DNA of 64,000 bases, taken from Bacteroidales bacterium (GTDB lineage: Bacteria; Bacteroidota; Bacteroidia; Bacteroidales; UBA932). Position 1 is the first letter of the stretch; each line of letters starts with the position of its first letter. The stretch is taken from the NCBI GenBank assembly GCA_017437755.1, contig JAFRXI010000071.1:145919-209918 (forward strand), given 5' to 3'. Below, in pieces: positions 44,657 through 53,546 of the stretch. The notes beneath the pieces were generated by a model. It saw only the letters and a program-made list of their open reading frames with translations, ran no database searches and was not told where the DNA came from. The position numbers and the translations under genes are program-made.

Positions 44657-45771
44657 AATGCAATTATATTATATATTTTTTCAACGTCCTCTGTTTTCAG
44701 ATCGTAGAACATGGGCAGTCTGACAAGGGCGTCACTATAGTGGTCGCAATGATGAAGTGTACGACCATCGTGCTTGGGTCGGTAAAAAGGACTGCTGTGT
44801 AGGCTCAGATAGTGAAAGACTGCTTGGATGTCATGTTCTTTCAATCTCTGAATCATTGCCGTTCGCTCTTCAAGTGAGTTGCATACCAAGTAAAACATAT
44901 GCGCATTATTGGTGGCATAAGTTGGTATATCCGGGAGATGGAATCTTCCGGCATCAGCGAGTGGCTTCATGAGGCGGTAGTACTCTTCCCAAAGAGCTTT
45001 CCGTTTACTCTGAATAGAATCCATCTCTTCCAATTGCGCCCATAGGAACGCCGCGATAATATCGCTTGGTAGAAAAGAACTGCCGATGTCACACCATCCG
45101 TATTTGTTGACTTCTCCGCGGAAGAATTCGGCTCGGTTTGTCCCTTTTTCCCAGATGATTTCTGCGCGACGGATGAAACGGTCATCGTTAACAACCAGCA
45201 AACCGCCTTCCCCGGAGATAATATTCTTTGTTTCATGGAATGAGAACGCCGCAAAGTGGCCGATGCTACCTAAAGGACGTCCTTTATAGAAAGAGTCAAT
45301 CGCTTGTGCGGCATCTTCAACGACCAATAAGTGATACCTGTCGGCAATCTCCATGATTCTGTCCATGTCGCAGGCAACACCGGCGTAATGGACGGGGACG
45401 ATCACCTTGGTTTTTGGGGTAATCAATGCTTCAATCTTCTCGGCATCGATATTCGGATTCCGCTCCATGCTGTCCGCAAAGACAATCTTTGCTCCAGCAC
45501 GGACAAACGCAAGTGCTGATGATACAAATGTATAACTTGGGACTATCACTTCGTCTCCCGGCTGAATGTCGCAGAGGATTGCGGCCATCTCAAGAGCGTC
45601 AGTACAACTCGTTGTCAGCAGGCACTTTTTGAATCCGTATTTTTCTTCAAAAAAGTGTTGACAACGTTTTGTAAAGACACCGTTGCCCGAAATCTGGCGG
45701 TAGTCTGTTACTGCCTCTTGAATATATTTTACCTCGTTGCCCGTTAGATGCGGGCGATTGAAATCAATCAT
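44653..45771 (-). CDS. wecE: dTDP-4-amino-4,6-dideoxygalactose transaminase
   Basis: This is a 372-aa DegT/DnrJ/EryC1 PLP enzyme. FSFHETKNIISGEGGLLVVNDDRFIRRAEIIWEKGTNRAEFFRGEVNKYGWCDIGSSFLPSDI is a near-textbook WecE/RffA pattern (given here only as anchors FSFHETKN and FLPSDI, with the PLP-binding Lys in HETKN). It makes dTDP-Fuc4N from the 4-keto sugar. RmlA/RmlB, which supply that sugar, and the WecD acetyltransferase are not in the window. Confidence 0.9.
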   Translation of the reverse strand: MIDFNRPHLTGNEVKYIQEAVTDYRQISGNGVFTKRCQHFFEEKYGFKKCLLTTSCTDALEMAAILCDIQPGDEVIVPSYTFVSSALAFVRAGAKIVFADSMERNPNIDAEKIEALITPKTKVIVPVHYAGVACDMDRIMEIADRYHLLVVEDAAQAIDSFYKGRPLGSIGHFAAFSFHETKNIISGEGGLLVVNDDRFIRRAEIIWEKGTNRAEFFRGEVNKYGWCDIGSSFLPSDIIAAFLWAQLEEMDSIQSKRKALWEEYYRLMKPLADAGRFHLPDIPTYATNNAHMFYLVCNSLEERTAMIQRLKEHDIQAVFHYLSLHSSPFYRPKHDGRTLHHCDHYSDALVRLPMFYDLKTEDVEKIYNIIAL

Positions 45772-46883
45772 ATTACAACTTTACCATTAGATTGATAAAT
45801 CATATAGCCAGATCTGTCTGCACTACATGTAACTGATTTTAAAACCGGGCTTCCCATTTCCATCCGCGTAATACACGGAAGAGATCTTTTTTTTTGGAAG
45901 AAAGGTAGAAGGCGTTCCGTTTCCTTACAGAGAAAGAATACTCCGGAAGAGCACTTTTGCTTGACATCGGGCTCCATAAATTCCCCTAAAGCAACTTGGA
46001 TTACACCCTTGACGAAGTCGTAACCAGTTGATAGTTGGACTAGATCGGAACCGATGAAGTCGCCTCCCATCCTGGCCCCCAGTTCGATGATAAAAACCTT
46101 ACCGTCTTCCGTAATCTTATATTCTGTATGAGAAGCTCCGTTCGTGACTCCTAGCGCATCAAGGGCCCGACTAGTCAGGCTATATAGTTTGTTATACTGT
46201 TCCTGATCTAATTGTGCTGGTTCGTGATGTTCCAGTTCAACGAAATGAGGAGCACCAGTAGTAACTTTATCGGTAATTGATAACGGAAAGTGTCGACCGT
46301 TATAAGAAATGAATTCTACGCTAATCTCCCGGCCTTCGATATATTGTTCTATGATGGCTTCTTTCTTGAAGGAAAGAGCAATCGCGTCTTCGACGCTTTG
46401 CACCAGACAACTTATGTCCGTTATTATTCGTACGCCTAAACTACCTGATCTATCGCAAGGCTTGACGATGAGGGGGAATTCCCAGTTTTCGGATTTAACT
46501 TCGTCTGGACTTGTAACTCGTTTGAATCTGGGACAGGGGATGGCGGCTTTGCAGAACGCTTCCCGCATCAGAAACTTATTATTGGCAATGACACTGGCAG
46601 AGAAGCTATTGCCAATCAGACCCATTTTTTCTGCCACATAAGCTACTGTCGGAGCGGCAACATCAGAAGCAATGGTACAAATGCCATCAATTCTTTCCTT
46701 TCGGCATATCGTCAGGATTTCATCCTTCTCAACAATTGAAACAGGATAAAAGACGTCTGCTTCATCGGCACATACCGCACCCTCTCTCCATGCGAAGCAT
46801 ATAACACGCAGCCGCATCTCTTTGGCCTTCTTGACCAAGGGAAGTTGCAAGTAACTTGCGCCTATTATTGCGAGCGTCCTCAC
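45768..46883 (-). CDS. ATP-grasp ligase-like protein
   Basis: This is a 371-aa ATP-grasp enzyme. The start is taken as GTG at 46883, which overlaps the upstream stop as GTGA; an ATG at 46922 would overlap by 43 bases. The N-terminal Rossmann-like part (RTLAIIGASYLQLPLVKKAKE) is of the PurK/carbamoyl-phosphate type. FPLIVKPCDRSGSLGVRIITD is the ATP-binding loop, IIEQYIEGREISVEFIS and FIIELGARMGGDFIGSDLV carry Mg-ligand residues. Such enzymes join an acid to an amine; here a likely job is attaching an amino acid to an aminosugar or uronic acid of the capsule. Confidence 0.83.
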   Translation of the reverse strand: MRTLAIIGASYLQLPLVKKAKEMRLRVICFAWREGAVCADEADVFYPVSIVEKDEILTICRKERIDGICTIASDVAAPTVAYVAEKMGLIGNSFSASVIANNKFLMREAFCKAAIPCPRFKRVTSPDEVKSENWEFPLIVKPCDRSGSLGVRIITDISCLVQSVEDAIALSFKKEAIIEQYIEGREISVEFISYNGRHFPLSITDKVTTGAPHFVELEHHEPAQLDQEQYNKLYSLTSRALDALGVTNGASHTEYKITEDGKVFIIELGARMGGDFIGSDLVQLSTGYDFVKGVIQVALGEFMEPDVKQKCSSGVFFLCKETERLLPFFQKKRSLPCITRMEMGSPVLKSVTCSADRSGYMIYQSNGKVVI

Positions 46884-48655
46884 GCTTCTATCAGTTTGGT
46901 TGCAGCAAGTACTGATAAACATTGGAGTTTATCATAAACTACGCAATCCTTGAAAAGATGAGTCATATCCGCACCGAGCACCCCGGCAGGGAGGTACTTG
47001 CAATTATCTTCCCAATACTTGTCCAAGAATCCCTTAAACCCCGGATTTGTTGTGTACCAATAGTCGACCGGGTTCATGTTGCTTTTGCTGGGGAGAACCA
47101 TTGTCTTAGGTTTTTGCCCTTTCTTTCGTAGCCCAAGACGGCGTAGAATGAAGCCTCCCGCCCATCTTCTGAATTCAGGATTGGAAAAAGTGGGGATGTC
47201 GTATCCTTTGATATGCCAGTATTTCAATTCTTTATTCACGAAAGGCTCGATCTTTTTTCCTGTATGCTCCCAAATATACTTTGCTGCGTCTGGATATTTG
47301 GACAGAATCCAGTCAATGTATATTTTGTGCCCAAAACGAAGGGATAGTGGAATACTATAACAGTATTCAAGAAAGTCTACGTCAGTAAAAGGGGAGCAGC
47401 TTTCTGAGTTTTCCTGAAAAGTCAGAAGGCCTTGGTTGGCTCCGGTAAAAGCACGTGTATATAGACAAAAAATTTCCTCGTTTTCATATTCATCAACAAA
47501 CTGATAATCTTTGAGTCTTTCGATCAATTCAAAGGAATAAGCGCCTTGTCCGATTTTAACGACTGGATTATATCGATTCTTTTTGAAAAAAGTACCGATG
47601 ACGGCATCGCCGATCTGTCCGGTATGTATAATACCGAAAGGCTCATAATTTATCAGGTCTTCCATGCTCTTGCCATGCGAGAGCCCAAAGAAATGTGCAC
47701 ATCCGTAAGTGAGAGGTGTTATGTCATCTATCTTAGTAATGCAGTCACCTCCATCCAGAGGCTTGAATAGCCAATCATGATGAAGATCGATGGCAATTTG
47801 CTGGGCTATGGAGAAATCCAGATATCCAGATTGGGAATACGTGATGTTGAGTTGGTCGGTATATCCCATCTGGTGCGCCACCCAGGTAGTCATTCGGGAA
47901 TCCAGACCACCACTCAGACAGGATATATGCCTGTAACCATATTCACGGTCTTTCTCAAATTGACGCCTGATGGCCTGACGGAAAAGCGTATCAATAGTTT
48001 CTATGGCCTGTTCTTGTGTGATGCTGTTATCCGGTTTGTTGGAGAATCGATGATATTGGATGACCTCCAGTCCGCCTGAAGTGAGCCGAAGATAATGACC
48101 GGCGATCAACTTGTGAACTTCGCTGACAAGTGTCCTATTTTCGATGCAAAAACCATGGGTTAATGACAGATATGCCCCTGTCTCATCAATGGTTGCAGGG
48201 AGATGGTTGTACTTGAGACCTTCAACCATAAAGCGCATCTCAGAGCCAAAAAGGTACCCGCCTGGTGTTTGGGTATAGAACACCTGTTTTTCGCCAGTTT
48301 GCCCAGTGTAAATCAACCACTTGTTCTCTTTCTTGTCAAAAAGAGCGCCAGAAAAAGATCCTCGGAACGATTTAAAGAAGGATTCTCCTTCTGTCCGATA
48401 CAATCTTATAACACACTGCAGCCACGATTCTGAAGCATACTGCGCCATTAATTCGTGGTTGTTCAAAACCACTCCTTCAACAATGACCAGATACTGTTCA
48501 TCTTCAAAGAAGATCCTGTCGTTCATGAATTTGTCCACGATTCTCCGTTCAACGGAGTATCCGTTGCCGGCAATACTGTCTATTTTCAGTTTTTTTCTTT
48601 TCTCGGGCGGAAAAGCAAAATGCTCCTGTCCGATATGAATAATGAAGCCAGGCAT
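46880..48655 (-). CDS. Asparagine-synthase-like amidotransferase lacking the glutaminase Cys
   Basis: This is a 591-aa two-domain protein of the AsnB family. The N-terminus begins MPGFIIHIG, so the Cys2 nucleophile required for glutamine hydrolysis (MCG in active AsnB) is absent. The synthase domain has the PP-loop SCLSGGLDSRMTTW near residue 248 and GIIHTGQIGDAVIGTF further on. AsnB-like proteins in O-antigen loci (for example WbpS) amidate uronic acids; this one would need free ammonia or another amine donor, or may just adenylate. It is coupled to the ATP-grasp gene (GTGA) and to the WecF-like gene (TAATG). Confidence 0.87.
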   Translation of the reverse strand: MPGFIIHIGQEHFAFPPEKRKKLKIDSIAGNGYSVERRIVDKFMNDRIFFEDEQYLVIVEGVVLNNHELMAQYASESWLQCVIRLYRTEGESFFKSFRGSFSGALFDKKENKWLIYTGQTGEKQVFYTQTPGGYLFGSEMRFMVEGLKYNHLPATIDETGAYLSLTHGFCIENRTLVSEVHKLIAGHYLRLTSGGLEVIQYHRFSNKPDNSITQEQAIETIDTLFRQAIRRQFEKDREYGYRHISCLSGGLDSRMTTWVAHQMGYTDQLNITYSQSGYLDFSIAQQIAIDLHHDWLFKPLDGGDCITKIDDITPLTYGCAHFFGLSHGKSMEDLINYEPFGIIHTGQIGDAVIGTFFKKNRYNPVVKIGQGAYSFELIERLKDYQFVDEYENEEIFCLYTRAFTGANQGLLTFQENSESCSPFTDVDFLEYCYSIPLSLRFGHKIYIDWILSKYPDAAKYIWEHTGKKIEPFVNKELKYWHIKGYDIPTFSNPEFRRWAGGFILRRLGLRKKGQKPKTMVLPSKSNMNPVDYWYTTNPGFKGFLDKYWEDNCKYLPAGVLGADMTHLFKDCVVYDKLQCLSVLAATKLIEA

Positions 48656-49764
48656 TATGAATTCAAGACGTTAACGATTTCCAGGTTTTTTTTGTGCATC
48701 GCATCTTTTCCATAAATTGATGCAATGATCTTACGATTTTGCTCCATTTGGTCGACGGATAAAGGATTTAGAGATGTCGGGTTGTCCGTTTTCAAGTCGT
48801 CTTCAAATGAAAAGATGACAGTTCCAATCCGTTTGAAAAAAGGAAGAAGCGGGTTCCGTTTGCTCAGGTAGACCCTGGTTCCCAACCACAAAGCAGTAAG
48901 GATATTTCCGAAAGCTTGAGGCCGATAATGAGGCATCACAGCAACGGAGCAGCTTTGGATAATATGGTTATAATCGTGTCTCGGGATGAAAGATAGAAGC
49001 GGCAGGAAATGGTCGTTAAACATATGGCGACCTTTTTTTAGCATTGTTTTTCTTATCCAAGGCTCACCGTAGCTGAGCGGCATAACTATTTTGGAGTTGC
49101 CGAGACTGAATTTTTTGAGTCTCCTCATGCCGTCAATATGGTTGCATTCCAAACTACTTGAATTTCCAAGCAGGATGTTATCTCCATTATGTTCTGCGTT
49201 AATCAGTTCACCGATGGTTTCTTCGACAGAATAATAGTTATACCAAAGATCCTTGATATCGGAATTAAGATATTCTTTAACGAACGCGAAATCCTCCGGA
49301 ATGTCTGTCAGGCAGTAATCAATTCTCTGTAATAATTCATAAGGGATTTCATACTTGGACGGCGCCTTCTTTCCTTTGATGAACCTCTTGATATTATGTT
49401 TCCGCTGAAGCCATTGTGACGAGGAAGATAAGTAGTTAGCAGCAATGTCCTTCCGGCCATAGATGTCCCCGCCCCAGAAGACCCAGGCGACTTTCACATG
49501 ATTGGGCACAGTGCGCAGGACGCTCTCCTGCCAGGGATAAAAAAGACCGTGAAGAACAATAGCTTTGTAATCTCCTAAGTGCTGAAGAAGGTTTTGGAAT
49601 TCTTCCCGGTCCTCCAGTACTACCTGGACTCCTTCAAATTTGTGAGAACAATCCGGGGCATTAGAATGTGAAACAATTATAAACTCGGAGTACATCATTT
49701 TCTCCGAGAATTGCCGGATGGCATATTCTCCAAACTTGTCGTCGAATAAAAGATGAAGAATCAT
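48655..49764 (-). CDS. wecF: WecF-like Fuc4NAc transferase (GT56 family)
   Basis: This is a 369-aa protein. MILHLLFDDKFGEYAIRQFSE, VAWVFWGGDIYGRK, ILLGNSSSLECNHIDGMRRL, IVMPLSYGEPWIR and LGTRVYLSKRNPLLPFFK match the 4-alpha-L-fucosyltransferase/TDP-Fuc4NAc:lipid II transferase family. It uses a soluble dTDP-Fuc4NAc donor at the membrane face. Presence with WecB, WecC and WecE recalls enterobacterial common antigen, but here the chain must also include other sugars. Confidence 0.83.
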   Translation of the reverse strand: MILHLLFDDKFGEYAIRQFSEKMMYSEFIIVSHSNAPDCSHKFEGVQVVLEDREEFQNLLQHLGDYKAIVLHGLFYPWQESVLRTVPNHVKVAWVFWGGDIYGRKDIAANYLSSSSQWLQRKHNIKRFIKGKKAPSKYEIPYELLQRIDYCLTDIPEDFAFVKEYLNSDIKDLWYNYYSVEETIGELINAEHNGDNILLGNSSSLECNHIDGMRRLKKFSLGNSKIVMPLSYGEPWIRKTMLKKGRHMFNDHFLPLLSFIPRHDYNHIIQSCSVAVMPHYRPQAFGNILTALWLGTRVYLSKRNPLLPFFKRIGTVIFSFEDDLKTDNPTSLNPLSVDQMEQNRKIIASIYGKDAMHKKNLEIVNVLNS

Positions 49765-51048
49765 TTATAATGATTGAACATTCAATGTCCAAATATTCTC
49801 TCCCCAGTAGTTATGCCATTCGCTAATGGGGGTGCCGTTAATAGTGTCAATCTGAAACGTCAGGGTGTCATAAACAGAATCAAAATACTTGTAGGAAGAG
49901 GTGATATCTCCCTGACCAACCCAGACGTCTAGAATGTATTTCCCCCGTGTGAGATGATGTTCAGGAATGCGAATCTCAAATTCGGCAATATCTTTCCCCT
50001 CCGGCCAAGAGACTTCCGGAGAATAGGCCATGCCGACTCTCGTCCCGCCAAGTGCCACATTGTCAATTAGTGTAGTAAACTGAAAGCTCTTCACTGAAGG
50101 AACATTCCTTCTAACTTTAGCAGTGAAGACAATATCATTATTGCTATCAGATTTAAACGGGATATTTCTGGTTAGTTCCAAAAACTCAATTTCTTTTGTC
50201 GTCACACCTATCCGCTTGAACTCTATTTGATGAGATATATCCCCAATCTCCTGTATATTAGATAAAATATATCTGTTCACTACCTCCCCGACCTCCCCGG
50301 TCATCTTAATTTGGCCATTCTCCAAAAGAATCCCTGTTTTACAAAGATTCTGCACACTCGCCATATTGTGACTCACAAACAATACCGTTCTCCCTTCTCC
50401 GCGGCTGACATCCTGCATCTTGCCGATGGCTTTCTTCTGGAACTCGGCATCGCCAACGGCGAGGACCTCGTCAACAACGAGAATCTCTGGATCGAGGTGG
50501 GCGGCAACGGCAAACCCAAGGCGGACGGTCATACCCGATGAGTAACGCTTTACGGGCGTGTCGATATAACGTTCGCATCCGGAGAAATCCACAATCTCGT
50601 CAAGTTTCCGGGAGATCTCCTGCTTGCTCATCCCCATGATAGCGCCGTTCAAATAGATGTTCTCCCGTCCGGTCATCTCGGGATGGAAGCCGGTACCCAC
50701 CTCAAGAAGGGCACCGATACGGCCACGGGCGCGGATGGTACCGACGGTCGGTCCGGTAATCTTGGAAAGAAGCTTCAGCAACGTGCTTTTCCCTGCTCCG
50801 TTCTTCCCGATGATGCCCACAACATCGCCCTGTTCCACCTTGAAGTCAATATCGCGCAGCGCCCACACATAGTCACTGCTGCCGATTTTTGTGCGGTCAT
50901 TGGTCTCGCCAATTTTCAGGTAGGGGTCCTCCTTCCTTAGAATGGCGGTCTGCCACCAGCGGTTGAGGTCATGGGAAAGCGTCCTCGTGGATACCGTTCC
51001 CAGCCGATATTGCTTCCCGACGTGATTGAACTCTATAGCAGTTGCCAT
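49765..51048 (-). CDS. wzt: Wzt-like ABC exporter ATPase with carbohydrate-binding tail
   Basis: This is a 427-aa protein. The ATPase part (1-250) has Walker A GIIGKNGAGKSTLLKLL, the signature YSSGMTVRLGFAVAAHLD, and Walker B ILVVDEVLAVGD. Residues about 280-427 form the immunoglobulin-like domain that reads the glycan terminus before export (DNVALGGTRVGMAYSPEVSWP, WHNYWGENIWTLNV). The ATPase half is GC-rich like wzm; the tail half is AT-rich, suggesting a mosaic. It is separated from its partner wzm by about 3.7 kb, whereas the two are usually adjacent. Confidence 0.92.
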   Translation of the reverse strand: MATAIEFNHVGKQYRLGTVSTRTLSHDLNRWWQTAILRKEDPYLKIGETNDRTKIGSSDYVWALRDIDFKVEQGDVVGIIGKNGAGKSTLLKLLSKITGPTVGTIRARGRIGALLEVGTGFHPEMTGRENIYLNGAIMGMSKQEISRKLDEIVDFSGCERYIDTPVKRYSSGMTVRLGFAVAAHLDPEILVVDEVLAVGDAEFQKKAIGKMQDVSRGEGRTVLFVSHNMASVQNLCKTGILLENGQIKMTGEVGEVVNRYILSNIQEIGDISHQIEFKRIGVTTKEIEFLELTRNIPFKSDSNNDIVFTAKVRRNVPSVKSFQFTTLIDNVALGGTRVGMAYSPEVSWPEGKDIAEFEIRIPEHHLTRGKYILDVWVGQGDITSSYKYFDSVYDTLTFQIDTINGTPISEWHNYWGENIWTLNVQSL

Positions 51049-51080
51049 ATATAGTCTTAATACAGTTTTGAATTATAGAA

Positions 51081-52079
51081 CTAATGATGAAGGAATCTGA
51101 GGAATTGATATGCAACCATGGGGTGATTACACAAAAAAGACTTTACTATATTCTTGAACCATGATTTAAAAGGCCGGTCGAAGCCTGCCGCACGAATCCA
51201 CTTATAATCAAGTGGATAGCACTTATTTTTCTTGTATTCTTTCAGTAAATTTAAATACTCCGATAAAGAGTAACCGGCGCGGAATGCTGTTTGAGGATGA
51301 CAAACCCAGCGCATATATTTTAGTCTCTCATAGGGTAATGCTTCAGGACAATAATGGCTGACATAACTCCTCCTAATATTCATTGCTAAATAGCTACTCT
51401 CAATCAGTCTCCGCTGCGTGTCTACACTCTGGTTATGAGTTGAGCTATATAATGAGGACCTGACATAACGATACAAGGGAAGATTTGTAACGACCACTTT
51501 ATTTGTATGGCAAAATAGCATCCCACAAAAAACATCATCTTCTCTCAATAGCAACTCTTGACTGAAACGAATCCTGTGTTTGTTAATAGTTGAAGTTCTA
51601 AAGAGCGCGTCAACAACATGATAGTCCGGGATATCGTATCGCAAGAGGGCCTGCCCTGGCCCTACAACTGTTTTAATAGTACAATTGAAATTCTGAACAG
51701 ATTCGGTATCAACAGGACTATCATTACTAACACCAACAATACGAAACGTGACCACATCTGCACAACTACTCTCGGCGATGTCGATAATTCGATTGATTCC
51801 GCCAGGTACCAAATAATCATCAGCATCTATAAACATGACGTACTTACCTGATGCGGATTCTAAACCTAAATTCCTGGCAGAAGAGACACCGCTGTTTTGC
51901 TTCCGGATGAGTTTGACATTGGGGTGGTGGACAGCATACTTGGATACTTTTTGTGCTGTATCATCCTTTGACCCATCGTCAATAACCAGAATCTCAGCCT
52001 CTGGGTAGTCAATGCTCTCAAGGCATCGAATGATAACAGGAGAACAATTGTAAACAGGAATGATTATAGATAGAAGCAT
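51081..52079 (-). CDS. GT2-family glycosyltransferase
   Basis: This is a 332-aa GT-A enzyme: LLSIIIPVYNCSPVIIRCLESIDYPEAEILVIDDGSKDDT and GKYVMFIDADDYLVPGG (DxD). RFSQELLLREDDVFCGMLF carries the downstream ED motif. AT-rich; 32 bp before wzt. Confidence 0.9.
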   Translation of the reverse strand: MLLSIIIPVYNCSPVIIRCLESIDYPEAEILVIDDGSKDDTAQKVSKYAVHHPNVKLIRKQNSGVSSARNLGLESASGKYVMFIDADDYLVPGGINRIIDIAESSCADVVTFRIVGVSNDSPVDTESVQNFNCTIKTVVGPGQALLRYDIPDYHVVDALFRTSTINKHRIRFSQELLLREDDVFCGMLFCHTNKVVVTNLPLYRYVRSSLYSSTHNQSVDTQRRLIESSYLAMNIRRSYVSHYCPEALPYERLKYMRWVCHPQTAFRAGYSLSEYLNLLKEYKKNKCYPLDYKWIRAAGFDRPFKSWFKNIVKSFLCNHPMVAYQFLRFLHH

Positions 52080-52080
52080 A

Positions 52081-53079
52081 CTATTGTTTGAATTTAGAAT
52101 ATATCCGATGCACTCCCTTAAGGCAGGGACCTAAAAGAGACAAGCAGAGGACAGCGGCTTTAGGATGATTGAGCATGAATGTGATGTAAGGTGACCACTT
52201 CATGTCCCTAATACTATCTAACACATCATTTCCAAGATGATTATAAAACAATTGATACTTGTCTGTTTTCCATAGTTTCTTGAAAGCCTTCTCAATATTG
52301 TATCTCCCGTCCGCCTTCATAATTTCTGCGAATGGAGTTGATATAGATGAATAGAGTTTAGAATCACGAATCTTTCTGTATCCAAACTTTACCCAATCTG
52401 CTTTATGTCTCCAACTCTGTCCATGAGTAATAGAGGTTGGATTCATTACCCAACAATAGATGGGGAGTGGCAGATAGTCTATCTTATCCGCATGTATCAG
52501 ATGCCATGCGATCCAGTCAGAGTCTTCCATTAAAACGCCTTCTGCCATGGGATGTGATACTTGTTGTAAAAAGGCACGCCTATATAAATAGCTCCAAGGA
52601 GCAAGACTAAATCCAGGATTAAAACAGGTCTCACAAAAGGTCTTTCCATCAATAGAAAAACTATTATGCCTATCTAACCCTTTCTCGACGGATTCTCCAT
52701 TTTCAAATACTACATCATATTTACATGCGAGCATATCAGGGGATCTTTTCAGTGCCTCCCGCATTGCTATCCTCAGATTATCTGAAATAACATAGTCATC
52801 TTGATCGGCAAAAATGATATATTTGCCGATACTTAAGCGAATGCCTGTATTCTTGGCTCCTCCTTGGCATCTGTTTTCCGGATGCCGGACAATTCTAATA
52901 TTAAGGTGGTTGCAAATATAGTCCGCCAAAACACTCTCAGCAGAGATTGGAGAACAGTCGTCAATAATGATGATCTCAAAACTGTCTCTATCAATCGCAG
53001 TGGAATAGATACTATTCAAACAGCGAACGATTGTATCATGTCCGTTAAAATAAGGAATAATGAAAGAATACTCAGCCAT
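52081..53079 (-). CDS. GT2-family glycosyltransferase
   Basis: This is a 332-aa GT-A enzyme: MAEYSFIIPYFNGHDTIVRCLNSIY, DSFEIIIIDDCSPISAE, GKYIIFADQDDYVISDNLRIAM (DQDD) and MEDSDWIAWHLIHADK. The ATG at 53079 follows repeat copy 1 by only 3 bases, so the gene's translation start sits at the end of the duplicated wzm tail. AT-rich. Confidence 0.9.
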   Translation of the reverse strand: MAEYSFIIPYFNGHDTIVRCLNSIYSTAIDRDSFEIIIIDDCSPISAESVLADYICNHLNIRIVRHPENRCQGGAKNTGIRLSIGKYIIFADQDDYVISDNLRIAMREALKRSPDMLACKYDVVFENGESVEKGLDRHNSFSIDGKTFCETCFNPGFSLAPWSYLYRRAFLQQVSHPMAEGVLMEDSDWIAWHLIHADKIDYLPLPIYCWVMNPTSITHGQSWRHKADWVKFGYRKIRDSKLYSSISTPFAEIMKADGRYNIEKAFKKLWKTDKYQLFYNHLGNDVLDSIRDMKWSPYITFMLNHPKAAVLCLSLLGPCLKGVHRIYSKFKQ

Positions 53080-53082
53080 CAA

Positions 53083-53171
53083 ATCCCTACACCGTATCCA
53101 TAAAACTCTTCTGGACCTTACCCCTCAATCCCCCGGACGGCGTCAAATAATACCTTGGCATTTGCGACTTT
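53083..53171 (-). repeat. Wzm/ATPase 3'-end direct repeat, copy 1
   Basis: These 89 bp match copy 2 (53458-53546) at 82 positions by my count. On the minus strand the block encodes the end of the AAA ATPase (VANAKVLFDAVRGIEG, stop TAA) and then, in another frame, KVQKSFMDTV and stop TAG, the wzm C-terminus. One base in the 32-bp wzm part differs from copies 2 and 3. It ends 3 bases before the GT2 start, and is probably the original wzm end. Confidence 0.9.
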
Positions 53172-53424
53172 TCGCTGACACATTTGTGGTCAAATTTTTT
53201 GATCGCAAATCACACAACTCGTATTTCGTAAGTACCAACAAGTAATCAGAAGGGAATTTGTCGGGATTATTCTTGACAGCCTGGTTAATCTCTCTGGTCT
53301 CAACTCCATACAGCACCGCCACACCAGCATCGGCGATAACCGGTATTTCCCTGATAACGGTTATTATGCTCTCGACCTCGTCGTAGGGAATCATTTCTTT
53401 CTCTTTTTGTCTTGTTTTCTCCAT
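53143..53424 (-). pseudogene. Truncated ORF6N-domain protein
   Basis: This is a 93-aa frame. Residues 25-75 (REIPVIADAGVAVLYGVETREINQAVKNNPDKFPSDYLLVLTKYEL) are the ORF6N domain found in phage and mobile-element proteins. It then goes through LRSKNLTTNVSAKSRK into the sequence of repeat copy 1, where it stops at once. Full ORF6N proteins normally continue with another ~80-200 residues. The break falls in a 17-bp stretch that resembles the ATPase 3' end (GCGAAA, then GTCGCAAATG). Probably a remnant; a short functional domain is not excluded. Confidence 0.72.
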
Positions 53425-53457
53425 AATTTAAGTTGTTATTGAAGTTTATTATTAATA

Positions 53458-53546
53458 ATCCCTACACCGTATCCATAAAGCTCTTCTGGACCTTACCCCT
53501 CAATCTCCCGGACGGCTTCAAATAATACTCCCGCATTTGCGACTTT
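53458..53546 (-). repeat. Wzm/ATPase 3'-end direct repeat, copy 2
   Basis: On the minus strand this holds the last codons of the AAA ATPase (VANAGVLFEAVREIEG) followed by a 32-bp stretch (53463-53494) identical to the end of wzm, coding KVQKSFMDTV then TAG. The first two bases of that 32-bp unit complete the ATPase stop codon TAA. It separates the ATPase gene from the ORF6N fragment. Confidence 0.92.

Noticed and set aside
46883-46922. ATG at 46922 as start of the ATP-grasp gene
   Set aside because: It would overlap the AsnB-like gene by 43 bases; the GTG at 46883 gives a GTGA overlap like its neighbours and places the Rossmann-like start at the N-terminus.
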